A program made the translations under genes and the position numbers. A DNA stretch of 64,000 bases from assembly GCA_034509425.1 (NCBI GenBank), contig JAVTVJ010001724.1:124001-188000 (forward strand), in the 5' to 3' direction. Of the stretch, positions 1 through 14,759 are shown one piece after another. Positions within the stretch are counted from its first letter, which is position 1; every line of letters starts with the position of its first letter. The notes beneath the pieces were generated by a model, which worked only from the letters and a program-made list of their open reading frames with translations, made no database searches and was not told the DNA's origin. The stretch is from Eopsaltria australis. Lineage: Eukaryota; Chordata; Aves; Passeriformes; Petroicidae.

Positions 1-3000
1 GGTCCTACCCAGTCAATTTTACCATTCTTGGCTCTGCTCCTGAAAAGCACTCAACTCAAGAAGGAAGCAGTTTAAGATAGGATTCTCAGTAATTGTTGTT
101 AAAATGATACCTTTCATGTCTGTACTAAGAAGAAAGATCAAGAAATATGCAGGTAGGAGATGTTTTTCTTCATTCTAAGCCCTGCATAAACAAAATCACT
201 CATCTCCTGGTTCACTGGCTCCTGTGGGGCTACTCATTTGATTTAGGAAAGTAGAGTTTTGCCCATTTGGAATTTGAGTCTTAGGAGTGATCTCCTTGTG
301 ATTTAAAATTATTACAGTCCATCTGAGTGTATTTACAGTTCCAACTAATTCTCTGCAGGTTCTTTAAACTGTATTATGTAATGTGTGTTTTTACTTTTAT
401 TGCTCTTCCTGAAACTCTAATGTTCTTGTTATTGCTGTACTGAAAATAAAACATCCATGTAACAAGACTATCATATTTTACATTTTTTTGGGACAGCCTC
501 AAATTTAAAAAGCCTGTCAAGGTGAACTGCATAATACAATGTGGAATGCAGACCTTCCTCATCGTCCTCATGGGAAGAAAATAATCATGATGCCTAACCT
601 GAAGCCAACTGAAGTGATCTTGGAAAGGGAAGGGGAAAGCTTTCTACTGGCTCCAGATCTACTGTGTTCTAAATCTGAACAATTTGAAAGCTGATTGCTT
701 TTATCAGCATCATTTCAAATTGTTTATTGAAATCTCAGGTCACATGTGGGAATGTAAAGTTTCTTATAGTATATCACTAAAGTAATTTCTGAGAAAACAC
801 ATTTGGATTTTGGAGCAGTGTGTCCTGGAAAAAGAAGAACTTGTATCCTTGAAGTTGCTTAGGGAGTTGATTGAGTGAATTTAAGTTAGTACCCCAGGGA
901 CTGCATCAATAATGGCACAGAGTCAAAGTCCAGGAACCAAGTGAACTTTACATAAATTAGTTGTGAATTGCCAAAATTAATCACTGCAATGGTCATTCAG
1001 TCTTCTATATTTACCATTTTTATTGGCTTTTTTATGGAAAAGAAAAAGAAATTGGGCTTTTGTCCTGGTTTTTAGGGGTCAGTGATGAAGCTACTACAGA
1101 AAAAGAAAATGAAAAAGAAGAGAATAAGCCAACACAGATTGCAGGCATACACACAAGATTCCTCCATGGTCAGGAGGACTTACAATTTCCTTTTATGATT
1201 TCTTGGCCAGTGCCAGAAGACAGAACATGTTTTCATATTTGAAGAAGTGGACGAATTCTATTAAAACTATTGCAATAGTCAGAGAACAAAAGATGGCTGT
1301 CATTCATTGACAAAATGATCATCAGACTGTACTATAGATTTTTTAAAATTTTCTGTTGTTAATGATAAATCTGTCCAAATTAAGAGTTACTTCAACACAA
1401 ACTTTATTGAAATGCTCATACTGAGTATTTTGTGTAGGTTTGTCCCTCTGTTTATCTACAAGGTGAGTGTTACAGTTCCTGATCACAAAACTGGGGCTCT
1501 CTACATCCAGTTGCCACAATCTGATGTTTGAGATTTCAAGGTCATCTCTTTGAGTGTTTTTTTTTTTTTTTTTTTGTTGTTGGTTTTTCTTTCTTCTTTT
1601 AAAGTAGAGGCTATAGCTGAACATAATAGAGATTATTAAATACTCAGTCTTAATCATGTGTTATCTGTTGTCAAAATGTGGCTTCTCAGGCTTCACTCAG
1701 TGGCTTCTTACAGCATCAATAATTTCCAAAGTGCTCTGTGATCATTATACAGTGCCACTGAAGTCAGACTACAAAAATCTTCTGTCTCTGTCTTTTCAAA
1801 GTCCTCTTCCACCACTTTCTCTACCACCTACCATTTTGGAGTGATAGGCCCAAAGAAATATCCATAGGAATCTAGAGCCTAAGAATTAAATTTAAGATCT
1901 AATTGAATTCTATCTTACTTCCAGGCCCACCAGGAAAACTAATAATGCTATTTTTTCCAATATCTGTTTTTAAAAATCCATCTTATGGTTAATCCTTTCT
2001 TCTTTAGATTTTTTTTCCCCTTCCAGGACATATTTTATTTTGATTCTGTACAGGAATGACAAAGTAGAGGTAAGACAATAGCATACACTTGACTCTGTAG
2101 TTTGGTTATAGTAGCTTTAATTTTTATAATCCTAGCTGGACCTAGTGAGAATGAGGCCATGTACATGCAGAACGAGTTGAAGTATAGGCAGTCAGGGGAA
2201 TCTAAATGCGTGCTTTGGGTAACATATGCTGAACTTTGCACCATTGTTTCTGCTGTGTGAATAGACATGAAAGTTAAATCCCAAAGTCTATTAAAATTCT
2301 GGAGTCCATTTCACTTTATCAACGTGAACTTTTGGATAACCCTTTTTATTGCTTGCAAAAAAAAATTTAATCGACGTAAAGCTTATTAAAATGTATAGCA
2401 GTTCTTTTTTTATAAGCAAAAAGATCCTGTAACACCTCAGTGGACTACTCCTGCCTTCCTGCTCCAGTTAAAAGACTAACCAGCTTTAGCAGTGCTTTAT
2501 CTTAATAAAGGTTAATCAAGTTTGCCGGAAGTACTGCCAAGTAGATGATGAGCAATTTTTTCCCCTATGTAGTGTAGTTTGAGTATAAAAGTCATACTTC
2601 TCAGTCTCTATTAAAAATAAAAGATTATGATTAAATCCTTTCTCAGGAACATCCTGGACTGAAAAATATCAAATAGCAATAAAATTTTCAATATAAGTAG
2701 GTCATTACACAGTGAAGACATCACCACGACATAGACACTACATCGAGGAGTTCCTATTTATCTTCTGAATGCAGAGATAAGTGTCTGTGTACACCTGCTT
2801 GAGAAACCTGCACTAAAGTGACCACAAACAAGTGAATAAATTTGAGATGCCTCATGGAATACATCCTATTGCTTTTTGCTGTAAAACTGAAGGAAATCTG
2901 AGCCATTGCAATCTTAGAATGTAATGCCAGACAAATGAGAACCAGACCACAAACAATGAAGCCAAGTACATCATTATAGATTGAGTAATGTGAACAACTT

Positions 3001-6000
3001 ACATAAACTATGGCTGAAACTCAAGATTTAGCGAAAGACCATCACCCTTAATTGCATAACAACAATTAAAAACTCATTAATCTGCAAGCTGTCCATCAGG
3101 AATAAGAATCTCATCAATTGAAGTCATAAATATTTAAGGAGGGCAATTTTTAATTTTGATTTAACTTTTTATCTTACCTTTCTTATGCTATGAATTGCCT
3201 GCCATTTATCCAAATGCTTCTCCAAAAAGGGGAAATAATTGTACCTGTTCTTCACCTAGGCTCCATTTCCAGCAAGCTTCTCCAGAAAGATTTTCCAGCA
3301 AGTTTTTCAGCCCAGGATTTTTAATAAAATGCTCTGTCTCTCTGAAAACCTTTCTTGTTTTACTGACAGTGCTCTGTCATGAGATTATTTTTAGGTTCCT
3401 CATTTGCTGATTCATTGGTTACATATAATAATAGTTCAGGTGATCCTAACATGCTCTTGAAAAAAAAGATGTTACGGCTAGCAGTAAGGTCCATAGGACT
3501 TGTGATAATTTTGTTCTTACTCTTCATTCAAAAAAAGGGATAAAAATCACGTATCAACCAGGTCTGTTAATGCTGGCTAACACCCTATTAGGCATTTTCT
3601 GTCTGCACTGGAAGTCATTCACCAAGAAGCACCATTTATAAGATGCACGCCCACGTGATGAAATAAACCACAGATTATCAAAGGCTTTAGGATTTTTAGA
3701 AGACTTTGGATGAGACTGTGAAGAGACAAGGCATCAAACTGAGAACAAAACTTAAGTCCTGCAAGACTGTGTTGTAACATCTCCAGTGTGCTGTCACACA
3801 GCCACATTAAGAAACTCTCACTTCTTAAGTTGCCTCAGAGACCATGGAAATTGTCTGATGGCAGGAGGTACCAGACACTTACTAAGAACAAATGCATCAG
3901 GGATTTTTCTAATGTACATTTGAAGTGGTTGGCCATGGGATCTAAATGTGTGGAGGCAGACTGTATCCCATAAGACATTTGAGTGTGGCAAACACTCTTA
4001 CTGGAGTCAGCTTAAGGGATGTTAAGATTTTCTAGAGATAATCCTAAAAATGTGAAAAGTCCACTGATTTATGAGCTCATGATGTTCCTAACAACAACAG
4101 CAAATGGCAGGAGATGATTTACAGGGGTGTAAGTACATTTGAAATGTACTAATTTCAACAACTAATGTCCAGAGAGTTGAAGAAAAGAGAGCCTTTTAAA
4201 GAGTAAGCCACACTAAATTAAGTCTGGCAATTGTGTGGTGAAAACATTCCTTGGATTTCATAATCATAGGAGAACTCTTCATCAGAATTAATGCAGAGAG
4301 GAATTTGTTTGCTGCCATCATGGGTAATAAGCAGAACAGAACAAACAGTCTCTAAGCAGTAGCTAGTTCAACTTTTTATAGCTCAAGTTTTCCAGTTCCT
4401 ATTTTAAATACCTTAAGGAGCAGCAACAAATCTACTCTTAATTCTGAATTGTCTTCCTAACAATTTTTTTTCATAACAAGCATCGCAGCATTTGAGCGGG
4501 AGACAAGAGGCGGAGATTTGTCGGCATCTGATGAAGAGATATCTGGTACAAGTGACACGACTTTACAGACTTGTTACAGCAGCTATTTTTCTTTAGTGTC
4601 CTTAAACCTGCTTTATTGTAGACAGACTACTTGATTTTGAAGAGAATTCAAATCTTGGGTTATTCCTTCTTGTAAAGCAGAAGCTCTTACCTAGACTCCA
4701 GGGGGTCTGGAGTCCAACTCACAGAAACAGCTCAAGGCTTAAAACCATTTTATTCTATTTGACAGAGAGAATGAGGGTGATCTTAGAGGCTAAAAGTGTA
4801 TACATGTGTATGATTGCCACGGAGATATTTTTGAAGTCATCTTATCTGATGGTAAGAGGGCTTCCCCAAATTAAATAATCAGATGGATATTAAAATGAAC
4901 TTGGATGAAGAACACTAGAATGAACAACTCGTACCCTCGTTAGCAACTCTTGCTGAAGCATGCCTTGATAAATCCTACTAGATTAAATACACTGCTGAAT
5001 ACTTCTTCTCTAGTGAATATTGACAAACTGGGCATTTGCTTTTCTTCTGTAACTCATTCTTGATAACACTTGGTACAGTATGTTCTATCTGGGTTTCAAC
5101 AGAAAGATTTGATACTATTGATTAATCTCTCTGAGTTCCAGACATAGCACAAACTGAAATATTAGTAAGTAAAAAACTAAACAAATTATTTTTTTAAGTT
5201 GAGCTAGCAAGGCGTTTTATTTTTTACAATGAGTGTTATTTGATCTGCTTGAAGAGCCAGATGTATTTTTAAATCTGACAAAAATAAACTTTGAGTTTGA
5301 ATTAAATGCCAAAAAGGATTTCATTATGCCAATTCTGATTTCACTTGTTTTCCAAAAATTACAGACCTGTAAAATTTTCTTCTTTAATTGCCTGTCACTC
5401 TTCCAGAGATGGATGACACTGGTCTGTTTTTCCAGTTAAATAACAAATGAAATACTTAAAATTAATAACTATGTCAACTTTATTATCCAATGTCATTTTT
5501 TTTTCTAGATACTCTGTGATGTATGCTTCTGGTCTCTTGTGTTTCTTGGCAGTGAAGATCTCCAAAAAGCTAAAGAGAATCACTTTCTGGAGTATTTCTG
5601 TATGCTTAATAGACAGCAAAGGTTTTTGAACTAGATAAAATGACTTGACTGTACTATCTTAGATTTGATAATTATAGATATTAATATTTTTCCCAGAGTT
5701 CTATGTTTTGTTTATTGTTTTGGGGTTTTTGTGTTTTATTTTTCGTTTTGGTTTGTTTTTCATCTTCAATTTATAGTATTATATTATTATTCTTATTTCT
5801 ACTGTCTTGCATTGTATCTTCTTTTGATTGTGGTGTATGTCTGTCTGCCATACTATAGATTTTACAGTCCATTTCTTAGAAATATAGATAGGGTACACAT
5901 GAGGCATAGATCAGCCAAAGCACAAAGCCAGAATGCATCCTGATTCTGAAAAGACAGAGAATTTGGCATAAATCCAAAGTTAACAGTTTAGTTAAGCAAT

Positions 6001-6591
6001 GTTTTTGGAATGCACCTGAAATACCATTATAAAATTAATGCAGGAACACTTAGTGACTCATGGCTGCACCATCATTGATCTAGAACTAGAAGCCTTCAAA
6101 CTGAATTTCATTTTATCATTCAACGGCAGTCAAAACTGTGCTTTCAAATGTCCATTGCCATGTAAAGATTATATGCTTGTAGATTTACCAGTGGATTTTT
6201 AAGTACATCTTGTCTAAACTAAAGTATTTACAAAATATAACAATATTTACCCCAACTTTACAAACACAACATAAACATCAAAATATGATTGCAAATGCAA
6301 AGATGTTCTCAACTGACAATGGAAAGCATTCAGAAAGAGGCTTTCTTAACACTTAACAACACTTATTGTTAAAAATATTTGTCACTCAACAAATTTCACT
6401 AAGTGTCCCTAAAATGGGAACTAAATTCATTCCAAAGCCACTTAGTGACTAAAGAAGGAAATGAGGGAGTGTGAATATTCTTTATCACCAAGCCAAAATA
6501 CTTCATAACTCAGCAAATTTCTTAGTTCAGCCATCTAAAACTGAGAGCCTGCACTGCAGATCAGGTTTTGTTTGTCCACCTGTTAAAGAAA
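1..6591. other. AT-rich noncoding DNA, no gene seen
   Basis: Open frames here are short (under about 105 codons), run on both strands and lack recognisable domains. Small features include a T-run near 1558-1576, a 26-bp imperfect tandem duplication at about 3266-3317 and a T/G-rich tract at about 5690-5770. A TATA-like ATATTTAAG near 3131 and an AATAAA near 3323 give 2820-3400 a faint LTR look, but no ends or duplication were found. The sequence is otherwise consistent with intergenic or intronic avian DNA. Confidence 0.6.
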
Positions 6592-6884
6592 AGCAACTCT
6601 TCTCCCAGGTAACAGGTGACAGGACAAGAGGATGTGGCCTTGAGTTGTGAAAGGAGAGGTTTACACTCAGTATTAGGAAAAATTTCATCAGTGAAAATGT
6701 AGATAGGCATTGGAACAGGCTACCCAGGAAGTGATGGAGTCACCATCACTGGAAGTGTTCTAAAGGCTGTGAATCTGGCATTTCGTGATATGGTTTAGTG
6801 GTGAAAACAGTAGTTCAGGGTTAACAGTTGGACACAATGATTTTGGAGCACTTTTCTAACATTAATTGTTCTGTGATTTTGTGT
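6592..6884 (+). mobile_element. CR1 LINE 3' end, truncated
   Basis: The sequence follows the end of CR1 ORF2 and its 3' untranslated region. It contains the block reading GGCATTGGAACAGGCT, then a segment on a test of a group of words typical of CR1 (GATGGAGTCACCATCACTGG), a GATATGGTTTAGTGGTGAA segment, and a decayed form of the terminal octamer repeat (TTCTGTGATTTTGTG). The element is 5' truncated, as is usual for CR1, and diverged. Identification is from remembered CR1 consensus features; no alignment was run. Confidence 0.8.
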
Positions 6885-9540
6885 CCACGTCTTCTTTTGT
6901 TCATGGCCAAGTGTTTCAGATTCCTTTTACTATTTTCTTAAACAAAGTCTAACACATCCTCACCTCTCATGGGTTCAGCTGATTGTCAGCTGAGAGCCAC
7001 CCCATCCAGGGCTAACTAGCACAGCCCTGTTTTTTGTAAGTTGGATATCCAATGCTATAGTCTCCCATAATGATGTAAATTTGCAGTAGTTTTTGTCTCT
7101 ACTAAAAATACCAAGATTTTTGTTTATATACAAATCTAATCCAAAGATTTCACAGAGACTAACAATACTAGTCCAGAAAACTTGCACCATCATTCTTTAT
7201 CAGAGACTGATTTTTTAACTCAGTTCAATTTGCTTTTATGTATATTAGCTCTTTTGCACAGTGACAGTCATCACTAGTGTTCAGTTTGGCACCTTCATCC
7301 TCCTGTTTCTCTGTTATCCTAAATCCTACACCTAAGCTTCAGTCACAGTAGTTGTTTGAAACTTCTACCATCTCTGGTTTCATATCCTGGACTAGCAGCT
7401 CTTCATGCATTTCTTTCTTCCATGTCCCTTGAGTTTATACAATAAATGTTTCAGGTGTGTCTTATTAATCGTGCCTAAAATTTGTGGAGAGCAAGTTTCC
7501 AACACACATTTGTTATATGCAGACTTGGCTTCTAGTTTCATTTTAACAAAAATCCTTTTCCTTTCTCTAAATGGATTCTGTTGAAATCCTTTTCCTTTCC
7601 CTAAATGTCATAAGACCATAAGCTATTTTTTGTACAGCAAGCATAGCACAAAATTGAATAACATTCTAGGAGTATAGACAAGACAATGACAACTGCAGTA
7701 GGAATAAAATTCAAGTGTTACTCAACCTGTTTATTGAAAGACAGGATTTTTCAGTTTTGGGTTAATTAAAATTAAACCTGGATTGAGAAGGAGTGAAATT
7801 TTTTACTCTTAAGTCATAAAAACCCTCCAAAATTCTTATCTCTTAAATTTTTTTTTTTCCTTTTTGACAAACTTAAATTCAACAACTGCTCTATGTTTGC
7901 TGCCTTACTGCCCTGCAGCAGAATCTGGAAGCCTGGAAACATTCACTCACAGGCAGCAGGCAAGGCCAGGAAGCCCAGCCAAAAAGGGGCTGAACATGGG
8001 ACCTGTAGCAAGAGCCTTGCCTTGTTTGGAGGCTGCCAGCCTTCAAGGCTCTCCAGATTATCAATGCTGGAAGCTTTTCCTTCCTGCCTCATTGCCTGTC
8101 CTCCTCAGAACGATTTGAAAAATCAGGAATTACCATTTTCATCTTAAGAACTACAATTTTCTAAAATCAAAATATAAACTTCTGCTTGAAAAAAAAAAAA
8201 ATCCAAAAGAAAATTCCAAAGTAGCCCTAATACAAATTCTGTTCAAAAATGTTCCTCTCCTTTGAAAGTCTTAAACCTGTGTTATATTTGGGAGCACTTC
8301 AAGTCCATCACTTTGGCCCACATCTTGGGAAATAAGGACTATTGAACTTGCAAAATTGAAGGTTTTAATTCTGCTAAGACCTGAAAGCATTTCCCCTTCC
8401 TGAGACATCTCTCCCTGAACCATTAAATTTCAGAGACAACCACTAGCAGCAGATGCAAATGCAGCTTGCTCAGTTAGTCTACCCTATATATCAGAGTATA
8501 ATTAGACTTCATTTATTCTAATAATTTTCAAAGGGCAATATCTGAAATAGACTTTTAGGTCCATAGGAAAAGGAATAGATCTGAATGTTTGCAGGGATCT
8601 CAGCACAGGAAAGAGTTAATCATAATTTTGTTGTGTATATGAAAGTCTGGCTCTAAACCTTGGTACAGTGCCCAAAAGCAAAAGCTATGATCTGAATTGG
8701 CATTATCTGTCTGTGCAAGAAATTAGTAGCTAGTTAACAAAGTGATTGTGAAATTCTGACTGCTGGCGATATGTCTCTTAAAGGTTAAAAGGCCATGGGT
8801 TTAACAGCTGCAGTTTCAAAATTAAATTAATATCAATAATTTAAATAATTATACTAATACAATCACAATTGTTTACAATGTTACCGTGATATTTATCTAA
8901 ATACTAAGTTCCTTTCATTCCTTAGTTGTCAAATAAGTGTGATGAAAAACAATCTACAGAATATTTTCAATAGTTTTTTAAAAAGTTGAACAGATTTTTG
9001 ATTAGAAGAGATGGAAAACCATCTCTGCCCTTCATTACAATGAAAAAAATTAATTCATGTCTTAGTATAATTGAATTTTTGTTGTAATTATAGTATATTA
9101 ATAAAATGTTTTAACATCTGTGTTTTTAGTGATACTGTATAAATGTAGCAAAGACTAAAAAATTAGGTTATACCTAGTGCAAACTTTTCCAGCAAGGATC
9201 ATAGTCCCAGTGAAGCTGGAAGAACACCCAATAAATACTTACCTATGAAATAGCACACATTTGTTCCTCTTCTAAATAAATAATTGCCAAATGGAAAATT
9301 TTATATTATATATATAATTCTCATAATGTTATTTTTAGAATTTATGATATAATATTTTAAAATGCATAAAATAAAATGCATAAAATTTTTGCAATATAAG
9401 TCATTAAGGTATTTATGAACATGATTATATTTTTTTAAAAAATATTTTCTAATGTGCCATTATGGAACTATGACATTAAATTATATTAATTTCGTATAAT
9501 CCTGTTAGACATATACAGGAAAGATACAAACCATAGAAAA
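6885..9540. other. Noncoding DNA with small GC- and AT-rich patches
   Basis: No gene is recognised. A patch at about 7890-8110 is richer in GC than its surroundings and is open in two forward frames (84 codons each), with no domain that I know. About 9300-9490 is extremely AT-rich and includes a short duplication of AAAATGCATAAAAT around 9358-9390; such DNA can act as a matrix attachment region, but that is only a possibility. Confidence 0.5.
7551..7608. repeat. Direct repeat, 24-bp core, 34-bp period
   Basis: Two near-identical copies start AATCCTTTTCCTTTCTCTAA (7551) and AATCCTTTTCCTTTCCCTAA (7585). They differ at very few bases and probably come from a local slippage duplication. Confidence 0.8.
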
Positions 9541-10040
9541 ATGACCAGATGCAAAAACTTCCCTCTACTGCTGGTAGAGCCTCCCTCTCCTATCAGTCAG
9601 CAAACAAGAGCTGCCTTCTTGAGAAAATCACCATACTCCCACTTTCACCTACTCGAGTTTGAGTTGTCAAACTCAAAGGTCCTTGAGACTGGGCAGGTAG
9701 TGTCAGCCACTGCACTGACCACACCAGGCTGGGCTATTGCAGATTTAGCAAGGCAGAATAGAAATGAAGGGCTGCAATTGCTCACCTTATGCTTGCTCGT
9801 GGGAGAAACAGGTGGAGTGACACTTCAGCAGGGTGACCACTGAAGCTGATGACTGGCAGTGACCTGTAGCTCAGAAAGGAAGCTAAGGAGGTAGTGTTGA
9901 TGTCCTTCTCCCCACTTTCTGAGCAGGCTGGGGCGTGCTGAAGTCTTCTCTCAGGGACAGCTGATGCTGCAAGTACAGCCCATCCGCCGTGGCCTGCGTT
10001 CAGCCGCTGAGGAGTTGTAGCTCACAGATTACAGGAAACA
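9541..10040. other. Unassigned moderately GC-rich segment
   Basis: This segment has normal base composition inside a very AT-rich region and holds a few CpG sites near 9990-10015. A 100-codon open frame (9541-9843, plus) begins with Met-Thr-Arg-Cys-Lys, but I see no domain, no splice acceptor before it and no family likeness. A perfect 8-bp stem with a 4-nt loop (TTTGAGTT / AACTCAAA) lies at about 9658-9678. It may be an old retroelement fragment or a regulatory element; I cannot tell which. Confidence 0.35.
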
Positions 10041-13000
10041 GCCCTTCCAGAAATGAATGCAGGTTCCTGCAACCACATTTAAAATTAATTTGTTAAAATC
10101 TACTCCAAAAAACCCTAAATTATACCTTTCTATTTGTTCTTGGTCCTGCTTCCACTCCTTAGGGACTCCTGATCTAACTTCATGTTGCTCAACTACCAAG
10201 GCCAGTCAACACTGCAACGTGTGTCTTTGTCATTTAAACAGGTCAGAATATGGACTGAAGGCTCCAACTTCTTTAAAAGTTTCAACAAATGAGTGATTCT
10301 TTTGCTAACAGCCACTCTGGGTCACCAGCCAAGAATGATGAACCTGGTGGTGAATCTGACATTGACTTGGGCAGTTGTATTTGCCTTCATGGTCACAACA
10401 GGTTTGGACAATTTATTAAGGGGGAACTAGAAAGCATTAATCTGTTCCTCGACAGGCATTCCTATGTGTTTAGGTAGATTCAGATTAAGGGTTTTGGCAC
10501 AGATGAATGAAAAAGTGAGCACAGGAAAATTCAGTTTAATGACTGAGTTCTCTTGGGTAATCATCCAGCAGTTACAAGATATGCCAGGCTTGGCAACAGG
10601 ACATAATTCTGCAAACAAGATACTTTAATATAAACTTAGTTATATCACTTTTTCCTGTTTACTAAGGTTTGGGCCTTAAGATAACTCAAATAATTGTGCT
10701 TGGGACAATTGCTTATGATGAGCCAACTGTGTTGAAATAAAGAGCTTTTGAAATTTCCTCTTGCTCTGGCTAGGGATTTCTGTTGTAAAAATGGATTATG
10801 ATATGACTCTAAGAAAAATTTGCATAGCAGCAGCTCTAAATCAAAGAAAATTGTGGGGTTTTTTTGTAAAACAATAATTTGAGAAGGACTTACGGAAGAG
10901 ACAGTTGTATTACAAATATTCACTGTATGTCCAGAATAACCAATTTCATTATTTTACAATATACATTTTGGTTAGTGATAAAAGCTGTATTCTTGTTGGT
11001 ATGCAAACTGAGAACTGTCCTAATCCTTTGTTTTCACATGTTTATTGCTTAAAATCCGTTGAAATGTCCCATGTTAACATCTCAGACAAAGGAAACCGAA
11101 AGGAGTTTTATCACTTTTTTATTTTCCAAAATCTTTCCTTCAATATATTTTACTTTTAGTGAAGTTACCAACCCTTTGCTATATAAAATAAAATACTAAA
11201 TGCCTACAGATTATAAACCTGTTTGAGTATTTGATCCCAGTTCCTTTGTGATTAGTAGAGTGAAAAATTTCTACTTTGTCACACCCTGTCTGACGCCATC
11301 TGATGTCTGGATTTTCTGCTACTATAATAGTGACTGAAAGAAAGTTGAGAAATCCTTTCTGAATGTCATGGGCATCCAAGAAAGGTAAAAAACCTGATAA
11401 TGAAAAACACTATTCTTCCTAGCCACAGAAATGGGCTGTTAATAACCCGTCTTTTTCTAATTGTGAACTATATCTGTGACAGTACCAGTGAGGATCTGTT
11501 GGACAGACCCTAGAGAAAGTACTTTGTGGTCTTCTAGACCCTGCACTCTTTCTTGGCTCCTGAAATTCAGACCCTTAGTCTAACGCTGTGGCTGAAATTA
11601 TTTAACACTCCTTCCATTCTTAGTGCTAAACCTCACATATATGGACCAACTCCAAACCCACCAAAAATCTCTCTCTGCAGCACAGATCCTTTTATTGTAG
11701 GAAGCATAATTTAAATTTCATGATTTACCACCGTCCTGTATTTCATGCTTGGTATTATAGTTATGCTGTGTATGTTATTTGTTTCCTATCTGGAGCTCAC
11801 CAAAAATTTGTCATTACAACTGACAGTTTCTCTGCAAGACCCCATTCTTGCAATATTTTTCTGTAACTATGGGTATGTTTGTCATGGTAGACACAAAAAT
11901 CCACTGATGGAATATCAAGTGCGAAACTGGGGCCTTAAGATCCCCTGTGTCTGTGATGGGAAATAAAGGAGACAGTTCTTTATTAATAACTGTTTAAACT
12001 TTTTATTATATAAAGTGGTCTAACAAAGGCATATTTTTTAAAAGAAAAGTTTGTAGTTTTGGACTCCTACCAGGTTTTTTTTGAGAAAGACGCTAAAGCA
12101 GAATATGTTTCCAAAACACTGGCACTATGAAGCCCTGAAACAATTGTTTATTTAAAATACTCCTTTTCCTTCTCTCTTCCACTTGCCTTTTTGCTGAACA
12201 AGCCAGTTTTAACTTTTCAAGAGTTTTCAGAAAGCATTACAAAGAATGTAACTTCATTAGCTGCGACCTCATCAGAAAGCCATAAATAGGTGATTATGGT
12301 TCCAAATCAGTTTTCAAGGGGTAATAAAGTACAGCTTCTTCCATTTTATCTGTTCTGGATAGACTTGACAAACTGCAAGCAACTTATATCAGGCTGTGCT
12401 GGGAAGCTAGATAATTATTCATATTGTAGCTTACTAGTTAAAATAATGAAGTTGGGCATCTCTATTTTAGTGATCTCTGCTCTGGTAATACTGCACAGAA
12501 TATTTTAAGTATATATTAAAAATACACTACAAGGAAAAAATGCTATAAAAATAAAATTTATAACACAGTTGATAACCTGCAAGACCAGGTAGCAATAGGT
12601 CTGGTGAGGGCCCTTTGTGGAAGCTCTCTTCCTGCCAGAGAAAACAGTGCTGGCAGATGTAGAAAGACCTTGGCTCACCACCCCAGGTAGGATGTGTGTC
12701 CTTCTTAGAGGGGTCTGTCACATCTGCTCTTGCAATCTGGTGCTGGAGTCTCCAGGAAGCACATTCTTTTAGTGTCTGTACTCAGCTTACCAACATATAA
12801 CCTGAAATTATGTGATGTAGTTTTAATCTGTTGCTTGTTTTGGCTACCAGAAAGTGAATCTTCCTTCTGAGTCACATTTCATGTAACTCTTATGTTACGT
12901 GTTACTCTCATGTTACATACACTAGCCTGCTCATTGATTTTAACTGCATTTGAAACTATTATTTAGTGGCAGCAAGTGAACCCTGTAACGGAACTTGGAA

Positions 13001-14759
13001 GTTACTTGAATATTGACCAGTTACCTAAATTGGTTTGAAATGGTTCATAGTGAAGCTGGAAGTTTATTTTTTATGGAGTGTGGAAGCTGCAGTGAAATCT
13101 AGGTACTTAAAGTGGCTGTCTGATGTGCAACTGTGAAAAACCTCTGGGGCTTCCTGGTGCAGTCTCAGCCCCAGAATCCCCACCCATCTTTCTTCCAGAC
13201 CCATCTTCTGGACACCACCCTACAGGGCATGTGCCCAAGGGATAAGCCTTCACAGGCTTGAGAACAAATAATCCTCCCCCCTGCAGTGCATCTGGAGTCC
13301 AGGTGGGATAGGACTAGGAAGCTGAAAGATAAATTTTCTTCTAATCCACCGCAGTCCAACTCTGTGTGGAAAGTCTGATGTGCCAGGGTGGGTGTGATGA
13401 CATGTCTGAGGCCATCACCATAGCCAGGCTTACTCTGAATCCTTCGCAGTTCAAAACTGATTCTGACTCTTTTCCAGGCATTCTGCAGCTGTTGAAGACT
13501 GTTACCTGCATAGGATGCTTTACAGTGTACTCACAGTGCACTAGACACAGCTTGGTTTTCCTTTTGTTATCGTGGATTTTAAATATACACTCCAGTTAGT
13601 GATCTGCACAGAATGCTTGTGTGCACCTACATTTTCCTCTCTTCAAATGTGACTGTAGATATTTTCAAAGCTAAGAGTTCTAAACCATGTGAGAGGTGCA
13701 CATTCCAGAGACTCCAGCTGAGCCCTAAAAAAGATAATGGCATTTTATACAAATAATAAGAGAACTGAAGTTCACCATGGGAGTTTTCTGCTATAAATAC
13801 CATAAAGGCAGAACACATGGTTTTGTCAAAAAAGGAGACTCTGGAAAAGTATGATATTATCATTTAAATGTGACAAAATGTGCCAAAATGTGCTGTTTAA
13901 TCACACTTGTGCTTGTGAACAATTCACTTACAACTGATGTAGTAGTCCTGTTATAATTTCATGGGAGACAGATCATTATCTGCTGCAATCAACTGCACAT
14001 TCTTGTTTAAATGTGGTTATCTCAAAAAACATAATTTTTCTCAGGATGTGATTTTTTCTTAACCTTCTCACCTGTTTCTTCAGTGTGATACTATGTTTAA
14101 AAATTAATTACTTTGCTGGTAAAATTTACAGTTGTTTCTTTTCCATTTAATACAGTCTATTTCCCCAAATTTGAAAAAAAGAAACCGAACCAAAAGCAAG
14201 CCAGTGCAGTGGAGTTATACTAGAGTAAGAATGAATTTTATGCCACAGTTTCATGTCTGAGAAGAACCCAAGTCACATCATTTGATCCAGATGTGGGTCT
14301 AAAACATCCTCAATCCAGACTCAGGAAACACTAAAATTTAAGACTGTTTCCACAGTGTTTACTTGGCCAAGTCGTACACGTGTTATTTTCTATCCTGGTT
14401 TCCTTATTAAATGGAAACCTTAATGTATCATTTTGTTATTTATGGTCTACCATAAAAACTACAGGATATACAACGTGAAGAGTTAAAACTAAGGGAGTTA
14501 AAGCTTAGCATTTGGCTTTCCTGACTTTGCGTGAACGTTGCTTTATTTGTGTTAGCTTGCATGTATTTTCTTACATAAATTTAGTTGCTTTATGGAAACT
14601 GTAAGAGTTGCAAGGCTGCTCTTGGCTCTCGCAAAGCTGCTAGTCTGTTACCTGTTTGCTCTTTAGAAATGATTTCATGTCTGTTTGCAGCCTGTCCCAG
14701 ATGTGAATTTTGACCAAACGGTTAAATAAACAGCGATTATTCTACTTGACTAGTATGAA
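10041..14759. other. AT-rich noncoding DNA, no gene seen
   Basis: Only short chance frames occur. About 13140-13340 is somewhat GC-richer without a recognisable identity. Nothing resembling an RNA gene, LTR end or CR1 terminus was found. Confidence 0.55.
12883..12918. repeat. 18-bp tandem repeat, two copies
   Basis: GTAACTCTTATGTTACGT is followed directly by GTTACTCTCATGTTACAT. The first unit is itself a dyad (GTAAC ... GTTAC), so the pair could form a small hairpin. No function is implied. Confidence 0.7.

Noticed and set aside
2820..3400. Possible old solo LTR (TATA-like and AATAAA elements)
   Set aside because: No TG...CA ends, no target duplication and no family match that I can name.
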